Positions 1 through 10,560 of a stretch of 64,000 bases of DNA are shown here, piece after piece. A model generated the notes under the pieces. That model was not told the origin of the DNA and did no database searches. It saw only the letters and a program-made list of their open reading frames with translations. Source of the DNA: Amborella trichopoda (Eukaryota; Streptophyta; Magnoliopsida; Amborellales; Amborellaceae). Numbering within the stretch: position 1 is the stretch's first letter; every line of letters starts with the position of its first letter. The stretch lies in assembly GCF_000471905.2 (NCBI RefSeq), contig NW_006499973.1, positions 830,174 through 894,173 of the forward strand. Direction: 5' to 3'. A program made the translations under genes and the position numbers.

Positions 1-598
1 AAATATCATACATATCTGACCATTCACCGTTGGTTACCTTTCAAAAATCTACAAGTTTCTAGTTTAGATGCACTTGAAACCAGCGTGATTCCATGCGTAG
101 CACGTAAGTGAAGAGAGATATAGATTAGAAAAACACTGAGACAAAATTTCTATATAATAGGACTCTATCTTTTCTCTAAGTAGTTCTCAGAGAAACAAAA
201 AACTTTAGGAGAGAGTGTCGCGTGTGGATGAAATAGAGGCGGTATGGTACATATATATAAATGGTAGGGGAACTGACTTTATAAACAAAAAGAAGGTAAG
301 GTGGGACTCCTTAAAATTTAGGAAATAGATAAATTTTAAGATGTCCTTTATATCCTAAGAGAGTGGAATCCATGACTCTTCAATATCTCCTACCTTCTTT
401 ATTTTAAAAGTCTTTTACCCTATATCCTCTCCAAAAATAAGATCTCATTTTGTTCTTGTGACACTGTTTACCTTTAACTCTGGCTTAATAATATAGTAGA
501 GATACAAGAAATGTTTTAATGAGACACATTGGAATTATAATCATATAAAAGAACCACTCATGGGTTTCACACCATGATCTTTCAATATGACATTAAAA
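1..598. other. Intergenic, nothing recognised
   Basis: AT-rich sequence without a usable reading frame. A short TATATATAAA stretch lies near 250 but no gene follows it. I see no repeat shared with the rest of the window. Confidence 0.5.
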
Positions 599-898
599 GT
601 ATTGTTGGCTATAGGTTGTGCCTAGGCATAGCCACATTGGCTCAAGCCCAACATGGGCCTTGACTGGTCTAAAGGGCCTCTGCCTAGGTCCACACCGGGT
701 CTGTCCGGTCTGCTCTTGCTTGTGCTTAGCCTAATATATTAAATAAAAAGACTAAGAAACAAAGAAGGGAAAGCATAGGGCTGCCTAGGTTGAGCTGGCT
801 ATACCCCGGCTCAACCTGTGGTCCATATTTCGTGGCCCTAGCTCAATTTTTAAAAGTAGGGTGTAATGGACCAGGCTAGGCCATTCTAGCTTATTACC
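599..898. other. GC-richer block with GGCC/CCTAGG words
   Basis: This block is richer in G and C than its surroundings and repeats words such as GCCTAGG, GGGCCT and GGCTCAA in both orientations. It has the look of a degraded small transposable element, but no terminal repeats or target duplication could be fixed. No coding potential. Confidence 0.3.
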
Positions 899-972
899 AG
901 TCCTAGTTAGAAGGACTTACCACCTCACACTCGATAGTCCTAGTTAGAAGGACTAACCACCTCACACACGAT
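899..972. repeat. Two tandem copies of a 37-bp unit
   Basis: The unit beginning AGTCCTAGTTAGAAGGACT and ending CACACxCGAT occurs at 899-935 and again at 936-972 with two or three differences. Each unit contains a small inverted repeat (AGTCCTAGTTAGAAGGACT). It directly precedes the LINE RNase H remnant. Confidence 0.85.
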
Positions 973-1038
973 TGCATTAGTTTATTGTGTATTCAAATTA
1001 AGATAATCCAATGCAGATTTCGTAGTCCGTTGACCCCT

Positions 1039-1480
1039 CTAGAACCTTTAAGCTTAATATTGATGGAGCCTCTTTCCAAAATCTGTATCAGAGATGAGAC
1101 TGGGCAGTTCATGGCCACATTTGCAAGGCCTCCAAGAACCGCATCGTATCCAATAATGTTGCTGAATTCAAAGCCCCGGAAGCTGGTATGAGTTAGCCAT
1201 TGAAATGCAATCCTTCCTCCTATGCATCGAAAGCGACTCCCAAAACCTCGCTGAATTGATTCATGGTAACCATCAAATGCTACCATATGCTTTCCTCCAT
1301 TAGCTTCAGATGGGCAATTTCTCTGTAGTCTAATATGGTTGCTTACTGCTTAGCTACTGTATGAAGGGCACACCTCCTAGATTGTTTGCCGTCATTGTTT
1401 TTATACTATGCGGCCTCAGTCCTTATAATACGGTTGTAGCATGTTCTGCTTTCTACTTATTTTCTTTTTTTTTTTATTAA
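1039..1480 (+). pseudogene. LINE-type RNase H remnant
   Basis: Plus-strand translation in shifting frames gives the landmarks of the plant RNase H fold (RVT_3 family) found at the 3' end of plant LINEs and in host RNase H-like proteins: LNIDGASF with the first catalytic Asp near 1,053, a VAEFKA motif with the Glu near 1,160, and ESDSQN with the second Asp near 1,230. Frames change between these motifs and stops interrupt them, so it is a dead fragment. A T-rich stretch near 1,465 ends the recognisable part. No reverse transcriptase lies upstream, so this is a 5'-truncated LINE copy or, less likely, a fragment of a host RNase H-like gene. Confidence 0.55.
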
Positions 1481-1527
1481 TGAAAATGAGTAGTTTTCTA
1501 GTTTTTAACCAAAAATTATAATAAGGA

Positions 1528-1792
1528 AAATTGTTTCATGCGGCCTGGACCGCATTTCTAGCCGTCCAGAAAGTGTAAAGCATCCATCTTAAAGATGGAT
1601 ACAAGGAGGCGTTCCATCTAAAATCTATAGAAACTAACGGTCCAAATATTTTTTTACTTGAATTAATATTTTTGGTTTTTAAAATTTATTTATCTTTTGA
1701 TATTCATGATCTCCATGTTAGAGATTATAAGTCCTAAAACATTAAGTCTTAAGATCTATCCTCAAAATAAATTTATTAAGAGGCCTGCTGCA
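1528..1792. repeat. Dispersed MITE-like repeat, family 1, copy a
   Basis: About 265 bp that recurs at 7,337-7,641. Shared landmarks are GCATCCATCTTAAAGAT, CATGATCTCCATGTTAGAGA and TTTATTAAxAGGCC. The ends carry GCGG/CCGC words (ATGCGGCCTGGACCGCAT), suggesting short inverted ends. Non-coding. Confidence 0.7.
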
Positions 1793-2309
1793 TCTGAGCT
1801 GAAGCATGAATGCCTTTTTGACAAACGCACATTACAGTAACTTCTTTTTTTCTGGCTCCTATAGGGCACAAATTGTATATTTGCTCCTCGAGTATGTGTA
1901 TTTTTTTATCTAAATTTTTTTGTTCAAATAGAATCATCGGATGGTTATTTTCAAGGAAAATGCAGTTTGGGTTTTGCAACTAGTATTTATTCTCGGAAAG
2001 GGGCGGGGTTGTGGTGGTAGTATCCCCACATCTGGTCACTACAGTGTGGTTTTTATTCCTATCACGGACACCACCTCACTAATGCTTTTAAAAAATCTAA
2101 CTCATAATCTACTTAAGAAAATTAGGTAAAAATCTAACTCATAATCTACTTAAGAAAATTAGGTAGGGGTATGTCTTCCCCACTGAATTACCATAAAAAC
2201 TATCTACTTATTCTAAGAACTAAATGTTCGATGCACTCTAGCAAGAGTACACTATACCTTCTAATTTTAAGCTTTAAAAATATTTGATGCACTATAATTT
2301 AAATTTCCT

Positions 2310-2760
2310 ATTGAAGATAGACCAACTTGAGGGGGAGTGTTGAAAATAGACCAAGTCAAATTGCTTAGTCCAAGACTCATTGTGATTGTCCCCTATATAT
2401 AGAAGCACGTATTTGTGTAATCTTTTATCCAAAAAAATAATTTAAAGTTCCTGTTGAAGATAGACCAACTTGAAGGGGAGTGTTGAAAATAGACCAAGTC
2501 AAATTGCTTAGTCCAAGATTCATTGTGATTGTCCCTATATATAGAAGTAGATGTAGCTATTGGGCTTTGGATCCGTGGACATAAGGATTTGGCCTGAACC
2601 ACGTAAATAGTGTGTTATCTCTCTTCTTCTCTCTCCATAATCTTGTGTTATCTCTCTTCTTCTCTTTGCATTCAATGTCTGTGCTCCTGCTCTCTTGAAC
2701 TTTAACATGGTATCAGAGCAAAAGAAGAACTTTAACAGTTCCAAACCAGTTGCTTGATGG
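2310..2760 (+). mobile_element. Small LTR element remnant (TRIM-like) with duplicated LTR start
   Basis: A 227-bp LTR spans 2,481-2,707. It starts TGTTGAAAATAGACC, ends TTTAACA, and is followed at once by TGGTATCAGAGC (2,708-2,719), a perfect match to the usual initiator-Met tRNA primer site. It is preceded by a polypurine tract (GAAGGGGAG). A second polypurine tract (GAGGGGGAG, 2,329-2,337) followed by the first ~70 bp of the same LTR lies at 2,338-2,405. The layout tract-partial LTR-tract-full LTR-primer site suggests unequal recombination between LTRs. No gag or pol follows, so a short non-autonomous element (TRIM) or a truncated Copia element are both possible. Confidence 0.75.
2708..2719 (+). 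promoter_or_regulatory. Primer binding site (tRNA-iMet type)
   Basis: TGGTATCAGAGC directly follows the CA end of the LTR at 2,707, the arrangement used by plant retroelements primed by initiator methionine tRNA. Confidence 0.85.
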
Positions 2761-3348
2761 GATGCTTAGCACTATGTGTTTGATAATGGGAAGTATGGAA
2801 GTTGCCAATTCCTGAGGCTTCTAGAATAATGTACAGAAGGAAGCAAGGGCTTCCATGCTCCCCATGGAAGCATCGCTTTGGAAGCTCAGAAGAAAGCTAG
2901 AATCTTACACCAATCGAATACGCTGAGTGAGGGAACTTCAAGTTCCATAACACCCCAGTTGCAAAAATAATCAATTCGGAGCTTCAAAGTTCTTAATAGG
3001 GACTATTTATTGGGGGGGGGGGGGGGGGGGGACACATGATTGTAAAATATTAAATACTCCTATTTTTTGCATATTTTTTAAATTCCACATGGTATAAGGA
3101 TATTAGCACAAATTTCCCTTTAATTATATATTTTTTAGGTTTTAAATTTCATTTATTATTTTTTATATGTATAAAAAGTTGTACATACATGTCGAATCTG
3201 GTTTTTAAGTCGAATCTATCTGTCTATTTGTAGCTACAAAATCTATACCATGAGCATATGTTTTGGCTATAGATTCTGGGAAAAATATCATTTGAATTAT
3301 TGAAATTCTTTCAAAAATCATTAAAATGATCCCAATAATATTTGGTAG
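2761..3348. other. Intergenic, with a 20-G homopolymer
   Basis: No coding potential. Contains a run of 20 G on the plus strand at 3,012-3,031, which may be inaccurate in length. The rest is AT-rich and unrecognised. Confidence 0.6.
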
Positions 3349-3730
3349 GGCTAATAATTTACCTGATTTGGATCGAAAACCCAAATTTTGGACGTTGCCT
3401 AGATCTAAGTATGGATCTGAATAGTAATTAAGATCGGTTCTGTGTACAGGTGGATCCGAGTTAGATCCAACCCATTTATTATAATATTATAAATTATTTT
3501 ATATATACATATAAGTTATATAGTACTTTTTAGTTATATATTATTTGATATTATTTTATAGATATAAAATAATTTTATGGAACAAATTGTGTCTGGATCT
3601 AGATCTAGATCTCATGTATACTTTTCATATCCGAATATTCTGGATCCGATCGGATCCAGATCCCATGTATACTTTTTGAATCCGAATCCGGATCCCTGTG
3701 GACAGGGACCCAATTCGACCCCCTAACATT
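3349..3730. repeat. Putative non-autonomous element rich in GGATCC/AGATC words
   Basis: Two outer blocks carry many GGATCC, AGATC and CCGAATCC words (3,360-3,475 and 3,590-3,715) around an AT-rich centre (3,476-3,585). GATC-type words occur in both orientations, as in several plant foldback MITEs. Ends could not be fixed and no target duplication was seen. Non-coding. Confidence 0.4.
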
Positions 3731-3744
3731 TGGGGTTACTTTTT

Positions 3745-3800
3745 TTTTTTTTCAGTTTACTTTGGAACCTAGTTGGGATAAGGCTTAGATGATGATAATT
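3745..3800 (+). repeat. SINE/RTE-LINE 3' tail-like fragment
   Basis: The string AGTTGGGATAAGGCTTAGATGATGATGA resembles the conserved 3' end of plant Au-type SINEs and RTE LINEs (…GTGGGATAAGGCTT followed by a short tandem tail). A similar end lies at 62,640-62,680. Only about 50 bp remain, so the assignment is tentative. Confidence 0.4.
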
Positions 3801-3817
3801 TCACTTTGGAAGCTCCT

Positions 3818-4573
3818 AAAAAAATTACATATATCTGTTATAAATATCTGTTATACTTTGCGTTATTATGGATTTACCAAATAGTTTCTGTTATTACATG
3901 TATTTATATTTTTCTACCTTTTATAATGCAAGTTTTTTTAAAAAATGACTTTATCCTTTTTTAGATGTTGAACAACCGAATTGGAGGCTTTTTCAGATGT
4001 TCAACATCCGAAAATAGACCGAAAGTTTAACGTTCACATTCCCATTTTCATGTGTTGAACAACTGAATTGAAGGGTTATGTCGATACATTGTATTCCCTG
4101 TGAAAGTGGTTTTGGATGTTGGACGTCCGAAAATATCACATTTTCGGATGTTGAACATCCTAAAATAGGACATTTTCGGATGTTGGACATCCTAAAATAT
4201 CATATTTTCAGATGTTCATCATCCGAAAATGATTGCAAAATTCCAGAGACTTTCTAGAAATTCGAACTCATATTTTCGGATGTCCAACATTCGAAACCAT
4301 TTTCGGATGTTGAACATCCGAAATACCCTTCAATTCAGATGTTCAAAACCCGAAAATGAGAATGTAAACCTTAAACTTTCAGCGTATTTTCGGATGTTGA
4401 GCATCTGAAAAACCCTCCAATTTGGTTATTCAACATCCGAAAAAGGGTAAAGTAAATTTTTTTTTTAAAATTACATTATAAAAGGTTAAAAATGGATATA
4501 CATGTAATAACAGAAACTATTTGGTACATTTGTAATAACGCAATATATAACGGATATGTATGTAAATTTTCTT
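3818..4573. mobile_element. Foldback/MITE element with ~260-bp inverted arms and palindrome array
   Basis: The left arm (about 3,818-4,080) is matched in inverted order by the right arm (about 4,318-4,573): GTTATTAC, ACCAAATAGTTTCTG, TTTTATAATG, the A/T homopolymer, AACCAAATTGGAGG-type and GAATTGAAGGG-type blocks appear in mirror order. The arms and the ~240-bp centre hold repeated copies of CGGATGTTGAACATCCG or close variants, each itself palindromic. There is no coding capacity. The tips (AAAATTACAT / ATGTAAATTTT) resemble those of the Mutator-like elements at 9,039 and 59,875. I could not see a target duplication. Confidence 0.85.
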
Positions 4574-5184
4574 ACATTATATATATATAGAGGAAGATAC
4601 TACAAAACGCCTAGAGGCGAAAATGAATAGTGATTTCACTAACCCTCATCACCATCTAAACTTCATCATACGGTCACGATTGTCCGGTAGTAGTTCAATT
4701 TTTATTTATTTTTACTAATCAGAATGATTTGATACTTGATTTTAACATTTTTTGGAGTTCAAACTTTTAGATTCTCGCACAATCTTAAGAATTTTCGACA
4801 ACATCATGCAGCATTTCTGTATAACCATACCCAACCGTCACATACTCAACCAAAAGCCTGCGCTAAACAGGAACCGAACAACAGCATAGCATGGAGCCTC
4901 TTTAGGCTAACTTGGCGGGCGGACCCCGCATTCGACGGGGCTGCCTGACCGATAGATCCAGAAGCCGGCATCTTCTGACAAAGTTTGGGGGTGCCCCGTA
5001 ATTTGATTGTTTTAAGGTTGCAAATACACCCTTTATTTACTACAAAAATAAAAATTAGTTTTATGACCACTTTTTTAAAAAAATGTTACAAATACTGAAT
5101 TTTTGTTACTTTTCTTTTTAATTATAATTTCTTGTCCATATTATAATGGATCTCTTTGGTCATTGAATATTTAGTTAAGAGTGT
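4574..5184. other. Intergenic, nothing recognised
   Basis: Short overlapping frames near 4,740-5,070 on both strands share no recognisable family and overlap each other, so I treat them as chance. A small GC-rich patch (GGCGGGCGGACCCCGC) sits at 4,914-4,930. Confidence 0.4.
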
Positions 5185-5570
5185 GGTTTCAATAAGGTTG
5201 CGACCTTAAATAATCCAATTAAGGTGCACCTTCAAATTTTATCACAACATGTATTTTTGGCATAAAAAATTCTCAAGATTATCTGAAAATATATTTTCAT
5301 ATCTAATTGTAAAATTTTAAATTCCCAAAATGGTTAAAATTAAGTAAAACTATAAACATACGAAAATATTGAAAAAGGATGGTCTAGATAATGTGTTGCA
5401 AGATGCACTATTTGTGAGACTCAAAATCTTTTTCTTTTTCATATTCATACATCTCGATGTCGAGATGATCAATTAAAAAGAATTTTAACATTAAAGCAAC
5501 TTTTTTTGATGGATTTTTTATGTGCATCTGTAATTCTACATTTTAAAGTTGCAACCTTATGAACTTTTTC
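5185..5570. repeat. Dispersed TIR element, family 2, copy a
   Basis: Family of ~340-390 bp repeats whose ends read roughly GGAAAAGTTTATATAAGG inward to TTAAGGxGCACC. In this copy the inner left end is AATAAGGTTGCGACCTTAAA and the right end is the reverse (AAAGTTGCAACCTTAT). Internal landmarks are CATATCTAATTxTAAAATTTTAAA, AATGTGTTGCAAGATGC and a CATCTCGATGTCGAGATGATCAAT palindrome. Non-coding MITE with no transposase. Confidence 0.75.
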
Positions 5571-5804
5571 TTTTAGTTAATCTTTAATAAGTAATTGTAT
5601 AGTTACATGCAACACACGTAATTCAACTAATGGCTAATCTGCATGTTGGGTCAAATATTTTTTTGACACATACATACCACGTGCGATATGGTATCTAGGC
5701 TTATCGATGCATGTATATTATTAACACAAATTAACATGCAACATAATAGGGAAAATTAACTGCGAGGGTAATATTGCTTGTAAACACCCAATGGAATTAG
5801 AAAA

Positions 5805-6115
5805 GAAGAAAGTTGTATGGCACATCTCAAAAACCTATTGGGGAAGGTTGTTTTAATTTTGAAAAACCCTCCAATTGATCATCCTGACCTTGATATATAA
5901 GAATATGAAAAAACATAAGCTTTTTAAAAGTATTAAAACTAGTACTCTTGTAACATAATAACCCTCTAATTAATCATCTAGACCTTAATCCGCATTATTT
6001 TTAGTGCTCTAAATTTCATAATTACGTGAAAACATATTTAAGCTATTGTAAGAGTTTTCGGCACTATAATTGCATCTTTTGGCAAGGGTTGGAACTGCGC
6101 CTTACTTTGTTTACC
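5805..6115. repeat. Dispersed TIR element, family 2, inverted partial copy
   Basis: Read on the minus strand this matches the family-2 repeat: ACTCAAAAACCTATTGG-type, GAAAAACCCTCCAATTGATCATC and GACCTTGATATATAAGAATATG correspond to the reverse complement of the copy at 8,435. The right end (GCGCCTTACTTTGTTTACCTAAGG) is degraded. Confidence 0.6.
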
Positions 6116-6150
6116 TAAGGTGAGTACCTTTGAATATAAGATAATAGGTG

Positions 6151-6530
6151 TGATTTGTATAAGGCCTCAACCTTAAATAATCAAAGTCGGCGCACCTCCA
6201 AACCAGCTTGCAAGATATAGTTTTAGTGTCATAATACTTACAGTGTCTTGAAACCTATTTTTACCCTTCTTGTCAAAACGAAATCTAGTTTTACCCTTAA
6301 CTATTTAACTTAAAGCTACTCTAAACATAGTATAGAGGGAGTAAATGTATAAGTACTTGAATATCTTAAAACAACACAATCCAGATAAGAGGTTACAAGA
6401 TGCATTATTATTCGGATTTAAAATATTTTTCTTTATATGGATACACTGAGAAGTAGACATATCAATTTGAGGGTTTTCTAGTATTAAAGCAAGATTTTTT
6501 AATAGATATTTGCAATGCACCAACTTCTGT
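6151..6530. repeat. Dispersed TIR element, family 2, copy b
   Basis: Begins TTTGTATAAGGCCTCAACCTTAAATAATC and continues CGGCGCACCTCC. It shares the internal landmarks of family 2 (GTTACAAGATGCATTATT, ATCAATTTGAGGGTTTTC). The right inverted end is largely lost. Confidence 0.65.
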
Positions 6531-7336
6531 AGTACAAGATTAATAAACCATATAAAATTTATCCTTGGATAATATCACAATACCAATCAACTTTTTAGTA
6601 ACTACATAGGTGCAATCTCGCAAGTACAACAAATGAAATTATGTAATCATTTTAAACAAAATTATTTAAATAAACATAAACTATTTCTCAAAGATAAGAA
6701 TTTATTATGTCTAATTATTCTTAAAAACATAAAAGAAGGATTTCATAATTCGAAAATTCATTTCATCATGTAAACGGAAGGAAACTTATTTAATTGAATC
6801 AATTATTTAACTAAAATTGGTAAATAATACACAATGAAAAATTTTAATTAAGAATAAACATTATATATTGTATTATTTTAATTATTATAGGAATAAAAAT
6901 AATAAAATTTGCTAAAAAAATTTCTCAACCAAAGTTTTTATATAACGTAAGATTTTTTGAGAATGAACGGTTACCATTCTTTTAGGATAAAAAAATAATG
7001 CAATGAAATACATTGGCTACGGGGTAACTTTTTAATTTGTATACTACTTCTTATTGATTTAATAAAATTTGAAAATATGTCCAATGAGACTTTTTACTTT
7101 TGATATAAGGAAGTAACAATCATCATTGACTGTTAAATTTAAAATCAAGTGGTTGAGAATGTGTCATTGATTGGATAAAAGTCCAAAATTTTTCAATTAG
7201 TGTGACACATTTTTATCTATTAGATTTCACATTCAATGACTAAAAATGATTGTGTTCACGAACCATACACCATACTTTATTGTAGTTGTAATTACGTACC
7301 ATAAATCCTCATAAGTTTAGGATTAGTATAAACAAA
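6531..7336. other. AT-rich intergenic
   Basis: Very AT-rich, no coding potential. A pair of loosely inverted stretches near 7,080-7,260 (GACTGTTAAATTTAAAATC and GATTTCACATTCAATGAC) hints at another decayed inverted-repeat element, but the match is too weak to call. Confidence 0.5.
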
Positions 7337-7641
7337 AATTGTCTTATGCCGATTGGACCGCATGACTACATATGCGGTCCAAAAAATGTAAAGCATCCAT
7401 CTTAAAGATTGATGCAAGTAGGTGTTTCATTTGAAAACAATAGAAACTAATAATCCAAATGTTTTCTTACTAGAATTATTATTTCTAGTTTTTAAAATTT
7501 ACTTGTTTTTTCATATTCATGATCTCCATGTTAGAGATCACATGTCCTTAAAAATTAAGTCCAAAATTCCATCTCAAAAATATATTTATTAATAGGCCCG
7601 CATTTCTACATATGTGGGCTTCGCCGCATAGAAACCGCATC
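7337..7641. repeat. Dispersed MITE-like repeat, family 1, copy b
   Basis: Second copy of the repeat at 1,528-1,792, here with better preserved ends: TATGCCGATTGGACCGCAT with CTACATATGCGG at the left, and CCGCATTTCTACATATG with GCCGCATAGAAACCGCAT at the right, i.e. GCGG/CCGC-bearing inverted ends. Non-coding. Confidence 0.7.
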
Positions 7642-7874
7642 CTTTAGTATAAATTATACGATAAAAGACTATAGGATATTTAACCACTATTTTCCATTCA
7701 AATTTTTATGAAAGTTTTGCAAATATCTATTTTTGTTGTATTAAAGGAATCCCTATATTTTATATTCATGCTATTTTTTTCAATATTTTTTATATCTAAG
7801 ACGCCAAAAATCTAAGTTATGACCTGGCGTTTTCTTTTTAGTCCTAGTTAAGTTTCAACCTAAAATTTTGAAAC

Positions 7875-7998
7875 NNNNNNNNNNNNNNNNNNNNNNNNNN
7901 NNNNNNNNNNNNNNNNNNNNNNNNNNNNNNNNNNNNNNNNNNNNNNNNNNNNNNNNNNNNNNNNNNNNNNNNNNNNNNNNNNNNNNNNNNNNNNNNNN
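7875..7998. other. Assembly gap (124 N)
   Basis: A run of 124 N, with a further single N at 8,020. The bases between 7,999 and 8,040 (CTCACCCTATTACCCCCTGG) are C-rich and unlike the AT-rich flank, so sequence next to the gap may be low quality. Confidence 0.95.
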
Positions 7999-8088
7999 CT
8001 CACCCTATTACCCCCTGGTNTACGCCTTGACCCTCCCGAGTACTATTATATTATCATATATATTATTATTAGTGTTGTGTTGTTATTA

Positions 8089-8434
8089 GGGAAAAGTTCA
8101 TATAGAGCCTAGGCTCTAAACAATCAAATTAGAGCCTACCTGAAAAATATCTCAACATCAAGATGCATGAACTTGAGAAAAACATGGATTTCACGTTTTG
8201 GAAATAGTGGATCTCTTAACGCATTCTTGGACCGTCAATTTTTAAGTTATTCATGTTTTCATACATATGTTAGATCTATACTATTTTTTAATCTTTAAAT
8301 TTTATAATTAAAGGTAAAAATATATTTTAAGGCTATTACAAAGGTTTCCAGCATTGAAACCACATTTCTCAACACTATTTGAAGGTGGGCTCTAATTTCA
8401 TTGTTTAGAGCCTCGGCTCTATACAACTGCATCC
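8089..8434. repeat. Dispersed TIR element, family 2 variant, copy c
   Basis: Inverted ends of about 50 bp: GGAAAAGTTCATATAGAGCC with CTAAACAATCAAATTAGAGC on the left, mirrored at 8,384-8,434 by GCTCTAATTTCATTGTTTAG and GGCTCTATACAACTGCATCC. About 40 of 51 positions match. The interior contains an inverted match to the other family members. Directly abuts copy d. Confidence 0.8.
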
Positions 8435-8802
8435 TTAAACAATGCAATAAGGCGCACCACCAAATTTTATCATAAGAAATAATTTTGGCATAAAACATTC
8501 CTAAGATTATCTGAAAATCTATTTTCATATCTAATTATAAAATTTTAAACTTCAAAAATGGTTAAAATCAAGTAGATTTTCAAACATATGAAAATCTTGA
8601 AAATGGACGGTGTACATAATGTGTTGCAAGATGCGTTATTTCTGGGACTCAAAATATTTTTTTTTTTTCATATTCATGTATCTTGATGTCAAGATGATCA
8701 ATTCAGAGGTTTTTCAACATTAAAACGAACTTTTCCAATGGGTTTTTGAGTTGCATCTTTAATTTTACATTTTAAAGTTGCAACCTTATATAAACCTTTT
8801 CC
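8435..8802. repeat. Dispersed TIR element, family 2, copy d
   Basis: Close relative of the copy at 5,185 (AAATTTTATCATAAGAAATAATTTTGGCATAA, AATGTGTTGCAAGATGCG, ATCTTGATGTCAAGATGATCAATT). It ends AAAGTTGCAACCTTATATAAACCTTTTCC. Its left end begins within the right end of copy c, so one copy inserted at the edge of the other or the pair arose as a unit. Confidence 0.8.
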
Positions 8803-9029
8803 AAATGTAAAATATAGGAGATACTTTTAAGAAAAGTATATAATATGCCTATTTGGTACAAGAAGGTCAAAATTAACTACGACTTTGTGAAATCGAATTG
8901 CGGACCGGAGGTGTCACATGGGCTTGATTCAATGTCCAAAGGAAATTCTTTTGAACGTTATGACATATTCTAAGTTGTCGGATTGCACATTTGATGACAA
9001 TAGCTAATCTTTGGATCATGGCTAGACGG
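8803..9029. other. Short intergenic spacer
   Basis: Unrecognised sequence between the MITE pair and the Mutator-like element. No coding potential. Confidence 0.5.
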
Positions 9030-9344
9030 TTTTATAGTGGTAAAATTATGTAAATATCCGATTTAGTTTTTGTTATTATCAAAATACCGAATACTTTCCG
9101 TTATTACTGATATGTCTGTTTTTTAGACATCATAACAATTTTTTTTTAAAAAATGATGAAACTACCCTTTTCGATTTTTAAAAAACCGAAATCAAGCCAA
9201 TTTTGGTTTTTGTTTAACATAAAATTTTAAATTTTCGGTTCTTCTTCACGAACCGAAATTTTTTCTCTCTCTTGTGGGTCCTTTGCGTATTCTCTCTCTC
9301 CATTACACGAGTAAAAATGGTTTTTTTTTAACTGTCTCTCTCCC

Positions 9345-9670
9345 CTTCACTTATCATCTTGGGTAAGTTTCACCCCAGCGTATTGAGAGAGGAATTCGGT
9401 CTGGTCTGGATATTCCCATAGCTTGAAGAGGTTGAATTGACGATTTCTTCTTGAAGGTAGGGCATCATGGGCTAGGTCATCAGGTTTCCGTTCTCCTCTG
9501 GTGTATACAAGCGAAAACTGAGTCATATTGAGAGGGCCTATCGAAACCAATCAAAGGCGAGAGCATAGAAGGTTTATAATGGCATTTTGCAGCTGTGAAT
9601 TCGCCTTTGAACCAGGCCAAGATAGCATCGTTGGGAGCAAAAGTGTTGGGAAATTGAGTTGGGGTAGGAT
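9345..9670 (-). pseudogene. Captured fragment resembling ALKBH10-type RNA demethylase gene
   Basis: Minus-strand translation gives NDAILAWFKGEFTAA near 9,590-9,635, then after a one-base shift NAIINLLCSRL, then YDSVFACIHQRR near 9,480-9,515. From memory this order matches the N-terminal part of plant ALKBH9/10-like proteins (…WFRGEFAAANAIIDxLC…EYxSVFxAIxxRR…), which in full-length form remove methyl groups from RNA adenines; the catalytic AlkB domain is absent here. A frameshift and stop codons show it is not functional. It lies between Mutator-type inverted ends, the usual setting for a gene piece captured by a Pack-MULE. Downstream sequence to 9,345 stays open but I do not recognise it. The Copia element later interrupted its upstream side: a P-T-Q-x-P-N-T-F segment at 9,640-9,675 continues at 15,626-15,720. 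Confidence 0.55.
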
Positions 9671-9675
9671 TGGGT

Positions 9676-10386
9676 TCTTGTAAAATCGAGATAACCCAAT
9701 CACCCCTTTTAAACAAATTTGGATATCTCAAATCCCACTAGATGTAGTGCCCCTATGATTTCAATACTCAAATAACATGCCCAAGATGCAATAATAAGTG
9801 CAATATGATTGGAAAAATCTATAAAAAAAAACAAGCAATATGGAAAATCTTCAAAGCACAACACAACTGAAAGTAGAGAGGGATACACACATATACGTGG
9901 TTCACCCAGGATGGGCTACGTCCACGAGCAAGAAGACAAAAGTGTATTCCCTATCAAGAGGAAAACTTACAAGATTGAGGTTATGTAGAGCTACCTCATA
10001 CAAGCTCAAGGAAAGCTCAAACAAAAGAACTTCATACCACAAAACCACCTACAATCGACTCCTTTCTTCAATTCACCGATGCCATGAAGAAATGCCGATA
10101 AAATGGTTCAACCCGAACCCAAATGGTGGCGCTAGGGTCTTTTAGTAAAAACCACCAAATTTTCTCCCCAATCTTCTCTCTACGTTTTCACCCTTTTTCT
10201 TTCTTTTCTTCTCACGCCCGCGCGCTCCTCTATCTCTTTACTCATCCACGCATCTCTTTCTCTCTCTCTCTCTATAAAGCCCCTTTTAAGAGCCTCAACC
10301 TAAAAGGTATATTTTCAGTGACGAAAATGCCTTTTAACAAGAGGGAGAATCTCATAGCGGTGGTGATTTGACATCACGCCCCAACA
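9676..10386 (-). repeat. Copia 3' LTR (711 bp)
   Basis: Aligns throughout with 14,925-15,620. The outer end has decayed (TCTTGTAAAATC instead of TGTTGTAAAATG); the inner end is CCCCAACA. Contains a CT-rich stretch near 10,245-10,275 and a region about 15 bp longer than the other LTR near 10,360-10,380. Confidence 0.93.
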
Positions 10387-10397
10387 ATCTCCACCTT
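10387..10397 (-). promoter_or_regulatory. Copia polypurine tract
   Basis: On the minus strand AAGGTGGAGAT immediately precedes the TG start of the 3' LTR, the expected position of the plus-strand primer. Confidence 0.85.
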
Positions 10398-10560
10398 GAT
10401 AGAAAATCATACCCTTGTCTTGTCAATCCATCACTTCTTTTCTTTCTTGAAACCTAGAGAAGTCAAGCTTCATTCTAACTTTTCTACTTGGATGATCTTT
10501 GTAAGCATATCCGCAAGGTTATATTTGATCTTGATCTTGAGCAATCGAACTCTTCCATTG

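Noticed and set aside
3012..3031. Run of 20 G as possible quadruplex or functional site
   Set aside because: A pure homopolymer is more likely a slippage tract, and its length may be a sequencing error.
3990..4440. Short regularly repeated palindromes resembling a CRISPR array
   Set aside because: Nuclear plant DNA, unequal spacing, no unique spacers and no cas genes. The inverted arms show a foldback transposon.
7868..8089. Open frame across the N gap
   Set aside because: Mostly undetermined bases. The readable part has no recognised similarity.
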